DNA of 9,823 nucleotides. Source: an uncultured Moraxella sp. (GTDB lineage: Bacteria; Pseudomonadota; Gammaproteobacteria; Pseudomonadales; Moraxellaceae). Location: assembly GCA_937889485.1 (NCBI GenBank), contig CALAPG010000260.1, positions 1 through 9,823 of the forward strand. The letters run 5' to 3'. The translations under genes and the position numbers were made by a program. Shown here piece by piece: positions 7,301 to 9,823 of the stretch (position 1 is its first letter; the number at the start of each line of letters is the position of its first letter). A model generated the notes under the pieces. It did no database searches. It had not been told where the DNA came from and was given only the letters and a program-made list of their open reading frames with translations.

Positions 7301-9823
7301 GTGGCTAGTGCCGCTGGGGTGGTTGCTGTTGAAACGCCTGCGGCGGTGGTGATGCCGCTGGTGACGGCGCTTAGGTTGCCACTGCCATCAATTTTAATAG
7401 TGCTGCCATCTGTTTTTGCGGCGACGGTGTAGGTTTTTGAGCCGTCAAGGTTGTTTGTGGTATTGACGCTGACCCCTTGGCTGCCGTCAACTTTGCTGGT
7501 CGCGGCAGCTTGGGCGGTTTGAAGTTGGCTGACGTTGACGGCGTCATTTGCGTTGACCCCTGTGGCGACGTTGGTAATGGTATTGCCACCGTTGTTAAGA
7601 CCTGTTGTAGTGAGCGTCACTGTGTTACCTGTCACAGGGGTGATAGCGACACCATTACCACTGGTCACGGTTTTGTTGCCTGCGGCATCGGTATAAGTGG
7701 CGCTGTTTAATCCTGTCAAATCTTTGGCTAATTCAACACGCAATTGGTTGGTTTGGGTATTGACAAAAAGGTTTGCCCCAGCATCTGTGGCGGTACCTGC
7801 ATTTGCACCCACGATATTTAAAGTGCCGCCCAGCGGTTGGTTGATTGCTGTGCTATTATTACCTTTATAGTTGATACCTTTGGCAATATTGGTAGTATTG
7901 GCTGCAACATTTTGATTGGTGGTGTAGAGCTGTCCGCCATTTACCGCATCGGTACTGGCTGCGGCTATATTACCTGCGGCTACATTGCTGATGGTGGTAT
8001 TGCCTGCATTGATACCTGAGCTATTGATGGTGACAGGACCTGCTTTGATACTGGTAAATTCAGGGTTATCCGCCAGTTGTACTTGAACTTGTCCATCGGT
8101 TACCACGGTTTGTACGTTTTTTGCTGAATAGGCGCCCGTGGTTGCGGCACTTGAAGCATCTGCCGCTAATGCTTTGGCAGTGGTAGAACCTATTATTTTG
8201 ACCGTAGAGCCCAGTGATTGCTGAGTCCCATTGGTGCCTGTGTCTTTGTTGACATTGCCTAAGATGGTTAATGGGGCATTGACTACAGAATAGAGTTGTG
8301 AGCCGTTGATGGCATCGGTTGAGGTTGCCGATATCTCACCTGCTGCGACGTTTTGGATGCGGCGTTCACTGCCTGCTGCACCTACTGAGACCACCCCGTT
8401 GGCTGTTGCCCCAGCAAAGCCACCATAAGTGATGCCGCCGATTGTGGCATTGGCGACAGTGCCTGTATCGCCAGCGGTTGTGGTGGTACCTGCCGCCCCA
8501 GCTGATGTTAGATTATTGGTATTGATAGCTGAGCCTGCGGTGGTGAGCGCACTACTGCCCAATGCCACAGAGTTGGCAGTTGTGACATTGGCAAGTTTAC
8601 CAATGGCTATACCATTGGTCGCAGTGGTCGCGGTCGTGCTGCCACTACCAATTGCTACACCGTATGCTGAGTTTGTTTTGGCGCCAACGGCGGTGTTATC
8701 GCCATAGCCACCAATGGCAATTGCACCAGCCCCATTGGCGGTTGTCGGGTTGGTAGAGGCGCCACCACCCAGTGCTAATGCACCTTGCCCTGTGGCATTG
8801 GCATTCGCCCCGATGGCTTGGGCATAAGTGGTATTGGTTTTTGCATTAAGACCAATTGCCACTGAGCTATCACTTGCCGCTTTGGCACTAGTACCCACGC
8901 TCACCGCATTGGCACCTGCCGCTGTGGTATTTACCCCGACAGAAATAGCGCCATTACCCGTTGCGCCAGCGGATTGATTATACCCCCCTGCATTGGTTGT
9001 AGCATCGCCTGTACCGATATTGGTGCCATCATTAACGTGGGCGTAGCCAGCGTTTGCCGCAGCGATGGCAAATAGCTGACTACCGTTGATGGCATCGGTT
9101 GAGGTTGCCGTGATGGCACCTGGTGCTACGTTTTTAAGCTGACGCTCATACCCTACCGCGCCAATAGATACTTGGTCGCCCGCTGTGGCATTGGCACCGC
9201 TAAATCCTGAATAAGTAACGCCTTTGACAGTAGCTTGGGTGACCTGTGTGGTTGGTAGTGCGGTCAAGTCAACTTTTGACCCTGAGCCCAGTGCCACTGA
9301 GTTATCAGCAGAGGCATCTGCCCCTACACCAAATGCCGTCGCGGCTAAACCTGTTGCCCGCGAGGAAGTACCCACTGCGGTTGATAGCGCCCCTGTGGCC
9401 TGTGCCTGTACGCCCAAAGCAACCGCTGCCGTACCTGATGTGGTTCTTGGATACTGCTTACCTGTGGCGGTATCCACCATTGGCTTACCTGTATAGGATT
9501 GATATTTAGTTGCAATGTTGCCTGAATTAACCGCTGCACCCCCTACAGTGCCATCGGTGTTTAGTTTAGATGCTTCATCCAAATCATCGCCGCCAATGGC
9601 AACGGCAGCTGGGCCATTAATTGTCACATTACTACCAATACCGACAGATTGTGTACCATTAACCACCACATCATTGCCCAATATGGCAATTTGCGATAGC
9701 GCTGTGGTATTGCTTGCTGCGCTAATTTTATTGCGGCTACCAAAAATGGTATTTTCTACGCCATTAGAGGCATTCACTATATTACCATTGCCAACAATCA
9801 CATTATTACCGCTACCAATACTC
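4132..9823 (-). CDS. YadA-like trimeric autotransporter adhesin (5' end outside window)
   Basis: This is a type Vc secreted adhesin: three chains form one fibre whose C-terminal beta-barrel sits in the outer membrane while the rest projects outward to bind hosts, surfaces or other cells. The frame is open to the window edge, so the signal peptide and start codon are missing; 1,896 residues remain. Residues below are counted from the Val codon at 9799-9801. Order: beta-roll head (up to 178); FGG-type neck (190-250); second YadA-like head (250-420); second FGG-type neck (450-508); stalk of necks and GIN, Trp-ring and KG-like modules (509-1630); third head (1631-1730); neck (1757-1790); short coiled coil (about 1791-1815); anchor (about 1820-1889) ending in FHW. 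The protein has no Cys and only three Trp (1575, 1865, 1889), and is rich in Ala, Gly, Asn and Thr, as usual for the family. The lipoprotein gene follows on the same strand. Ligand unknown. AtaA, Hag/MID and UspA are relatives in kind; I cannot assign orthology. Confidence 0.96.
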   Translation of the reverse strand, partial: SIGSGNNVIVGNGNIVNASNGVENTIFGSRNKISAASNTTALSQIAILGNDVVVNGTQSVGIGSNVTINGPAAVAIGGDDLDEASKLNTDGTVGGAAVNSGNIATKYQSYTGKPMVDTATGKQYPRTTSGTAAVALGVQAQATGALSTAVGTSSRATGLAATAFGVGADASADNSVALGSGSKVDLTALPTTQVTQATVKGVTYSGFSGANATAGDQVSIGAVGYERQLKNVAPGAITATSTDAINGSQLFAIAAANAGYAHVNDGTNIGTGDATTNAGGYNQSAGATGNGAISVGVNTTAAGANAVSVGTSAKAASDSSVAIGLNAKTNTTYAQAIGANANATGQGALALGGGASTNPTTANGAGAIAIGGYGDNTAVGAKTNSAYGVAIGSGSTTATTATNGIAIGKLANVTTANSVALGSSALTTAGSAINTNNLTSAGAAGTTTTAGDTGTVANATIGGITYGGFAGATANGVVSVGAAGSERRIQNVAAGEISATSTDAINGSQLYSVVNAPLTILGNVNKDTGTNGTQQSLGSTVKIIGSTTAKALAADASSAATTGAYSAKNVQTVVTDGQVQVQLADNPEFTSIKAGPVTINSSGINAGNTTISNVAAGNIAAASTDAVNGGQLYTTNQNVAANTTNIAKGINYKGNNSTAINQPLGGTLNIVGANAGTATDAGANLFVNTQTNQLRVELAKDLTGLNSATYTDAAGNKTVTSGNGVAITPVTGNTVTLTTTGLNNGGNTITNVATGVNANDAVNVSQLQTAQAAATSKVDGSQGVSVNTTNNLDGSKTYTVAAKTDGSTIKIDGSGNLSAVTSGITTAAGVSTATTPAALATAGDVANAINNSGFTLTAQGNNGSLVKPGATVDMKNTDGNLVISKSATDNTVNYNLAPVVKVGTTSPISIDGTTGTIGGLSNTSFDPAATYTGGKAATQEQLSAANTQLNNTLTAKGMDYMGDSGTKVHRDLGSQVNVKGGATGTLTTGNIGIVADGNDTLNVQLAKDINLGNDGSLTAGNTKVDNTGVTITNTDPTKNVSLTGAGLNNGGNTITNVASGGNVLSNAANIGDVKAARTTLTSGDNSISVINNGTAENFAYDIRVNNQGIVENAQLPVIYTNANGDKLYKQADGSFNTKPDGTGSKVEPANVIASMQNASGSTTAPTTLSNVAGNLPSTYNQDSYNAANNPVSKSQSLPQAINTSNAATVGDVLNSGFNLQGNGAASDFVKAYDTLNFKNGVATTANVVTAADGKVSDISFDVNTDGTTITTKTITGADGKPVTQLLANTTPLTTSVVGKTNVPVAADANKLVSAGDVANAINNAGFTIKANGDAGELVKAGGSINLTQGDNITISRSGTDFVVATAKDVKFDSVTTGNTVMNNGGITITHTDPTKNVSLTGAGLSNGGNQITNVASGGDVLTNAANIGDIKRIQAANDKTSSVTSSGALSVSATTTGNNTNYNVDLSQTTKDDIAKGVAAKDIVDTKGLTFTADSGTTDVKKLGSSVAVTGDNNITTKADTNGVQVALNKNITIDSAAIGGKVAINANGIHAGNTVVSGVASGLQGKTIDQVKNEGSASPQWNNAASIGDLTQVSNSVTNVNNIIGDVKQLDGSYNVAGQGAQGGLSVIQTLNNINNTGIKYAHTNGTDEKGTIGSTNDSSAGGIKSTAIGVNAIVAAGANSALALGHGAKVDASGKNAVALGASAHAAGDSATALGTNTQAGANNVALGAGSQATQTAAQLQGKFAYTPSYTNLSDIQGVKPIGEVAVGASPTDSRRITNLAAGAAPTDAVNVSQLAALDTKVNNTINQLGYKLGDVEDNANAGTSAAMATAALPQAYLPGKSMIAGGMGTYNGQSAAAIGISKLSDNGRWVIKVNGTADSQGNFGGAVGAGFHW
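4432..4533 (-). other. Adhesin membrane-proximal neck
   Basis: Residues 1757-1790 hold [19 protein letters not shown] followed by [11 protein letters not shown], the neck pattern that connects a wide beta-roll head to a narrow coiled coil. It joins the third head to the short helix before the anchor. Confidence 0.85.
4612..4911 (-). other. Adhesin third, membrane-proximal YadA-like head
   Basis: Residues 1631-1730 begin with the head-entry pattern GIKYAHTNG and continue with left-handed beta-roll repeats of about 14 residues: [41 protein letters not shown] and [11 protein letters not shown] head this close to the anchor, as well as heads at the distal end, recalls the N-head/C-head layout of AtaA. 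Confidence 0.88.
5610..5643. repeat. 34-bp direct repeat in the stalk, second copy at 6681-6714
   Basis: The copies are identical over 34 bp and lie 1,071 bp (357 codons) apart in frame; weaker similarity extends on both sides, from about 5536 to 5680 and from 6607 to 6751. They encode the NVSLTGAGL part of a repeated module (residues 1032-1067 and 1389-1424). Confidence 0.85.
5858..5884. repeat. 27-bp direct repeat in the stalk, second copy at 7274-7300
   Basis: The copies are identical over 27 bp and lie 1,416 bp (472 codons) apart in frame. They encode AGDVANAIN, the start of a GIN-like unit; GFT follows in both copies. Confidence 0.85.
6648..6689. repeat. 42-bp direct repeat in the stalk, second copy at 7563-7604
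   Basis: The copies differ at one base of 42 and lie 915 bp (305 codons) apart in frame. They encode [12 protein letters not shown]. The first copy overlaps the 34-bp repeat family at 6681-6689, so this module exists in three related versions in the stalk (near 5590, 6670 and 7585). Confidence 0.85.
8278..8454 (-). other. Adhesin second FGG-type domain and neck
   Basis: Residues 450-508 carry ITYGGFAG, then [18 protein letters not shown] and the strict neck [15 protein letters not shown]. It closes the second head and leads into the stalk. It is a near copy of the first FGG-type neck. Confidence 0.85.
8303..8330. repeat. 28-bp direct repeat in neck codons, second copy at 9083-9110
   Basis: The two copies are identical over 28 bp and lie exactly 780 bp (260 codons) apart, in the same frame. 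They encode the core of the neck motif ATSTDAING in the first and second FGG-type necks. Identity at synonymous positions points to recent duplication or gene conversion, beyond protein-level constraint. Confidence 0.85.
8542..9054 (-). other. Adhesin second YadA-like head
   Basis: Residues about 250-420. After the entry pattern AGYAHVNDG come beta-roll repeats: [85 protein letters not shown] and [10 protein letters not shown]. That is about nine repeats, more than in the other two visible heads. Confidence 0.88.
9052..9234 (-). other. Adhesin first FGG-type domain and neck
   Basis: Residues 190-250 carry VTYSGFSG, then [18 protein letters not shown] and the neck [15 protein letters not shown]. 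It links the first head to the second one. Confidence 0.85.
9268..9823 (-). other. Adhesin first head: beta-roll with an insertion
   Basis: The visible N-terminal part first shows Asn/Gly-rich rungs ([50 protein letters not shown]). An insertion at residues 71-122 starts with GDDLDEASK and contains [11 protein letters not shown]. It is followed by standard YadA rungs ([44 protein letters not shown]). More rungs probably lie beyond the window edge. Confidence 0.82.

Larger units (their letters stand above)
4912..8280 (-). other. Adhesin stalk of repeated neck and GIN/Trp-ring/KG-like modules
   Basis: Residues about 508-1630. Neck-like motifs lie at 607-632 ([13 protein letters not shown]) and 741-766 ([11 protein letters not shown]), with shorter ones at 1048-1067 and 1405-1424. 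GIN/Trp-ring-like units with GDVANAINN or GDVLNSGF lie near 835, 1202 and 1307; W1575 in [12 protein letters not shown] fits a Trp-ring. KG-like starts (KGINYKG at 641, KGMDYMG at 949, KGLTFTA at 1479) recur three times. Little classic heptad coiled coil is visible, so the stalk is mostly beta-prism and neck. Module names are my reading of the trimeric autotransporter domain set, not a profile search. Confidence 0.75.

Noticed and set aside
8983..8988. Run of six C (six G on the coding strand) as a phase-variation tract in the adhesin
   Set aside because: Six bases is short for a slippage tract and it falls in two ordinary Gly codons; phase-variable tracts of related adhesins are longer and usually lie near the promoter or start.
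8542..9054. Regular spaced repeats as a possible CRISPR array
   Set aside because: The periodicity is about 42 bp and follows the 14-residue beta-roll protein repeat; units diverge at the DNA level and the whole stretch is one open reading frame.
9799..9801. GTG as the start codon of the adhesin
   Set aside because: The frame continues upstream without a stop to the window edge with the same Gly/Asn-rich rung pattern (SIGSGNN), no ribosome binding site precedes the GTG, and no signal peptide follows it.

Overview
The window looks like chromosomal DNA of a Gram-negative gammaproteobacterium, most likely Moraxellaceae (Moraxella, Faucicola, Psychrobacter or Acinetobacter relatives). This rests on the style of the proteins (a homodimeric-type GcvP and a long YadA-type trimeric autotransporter next to an OmpA/BamE-type lipoprotein, an arrangement I know from Acinetobacter) and on moderate-to-low GC. 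The genus is inferred, not proven. No tRNA, rRNA, insertion sequence, CRISPR array or phage gene was seen.

Layout. Positions 1-178 are the leader of gcvP, with no convincing gene and no recognisable promoter or glycine riboswitch. Positions 179-3046 (+) are a complete glycine decarboxylase P-protein gene, gcvP. Positions 3047-3190 are a convergent intergenic gap with a strong hairpin plus T-run that can serve both strands. Positions 3191-4027 (-) encode a lipoprotein with a BamE-like (SmpA/OmlA) domain and an OmpA-type peptidoglycan-binding domain; it resembles TpgA, the partner protein of the trimeric adhesin AtaA. Positions 4028-4131 are a short spacer with no clear terminator. Positions 4132-9823 (-) are a giant trimeric autotransporter adhesin gene whose 5' end (signal peptide and start codon) lies beyond the right edge.

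How the genes work together. GcvP is a housekeeping enzyme of glycine/one-carbon metabolism and is unrelated to the other two genes. The adhesin and the lipoprotein lie in the same direction, 97 bp between stop codon and ribosome binding site, and probably form one transcription unit. The adhesin would be a surface trimer anchored in the outer membrane by a C-terminal beta-barrel. The lipoprotein would sit on the periplasmic side and tie the adhesin or the outer membrane to peptidoglycan.

The visible part of the adhesin (1,896 residues) is a mosaic: an N-terminal beta-roll head, a first FGG-type neck, a second YadA-like head, a second FGG-type neck, a long stalk of repeated necks and GIN/Trp-ring/KG-like modules, a third YadA-like head just above the membrane, then neck, short coiled coil and 4-strand anchor. 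DNA-level repeats in phase with the reading frame show that the stalk and necks grew by internal duplication. The adhesin/TpgA pairing is the most notable biology here, but it follows a known pattern and is not a new system.
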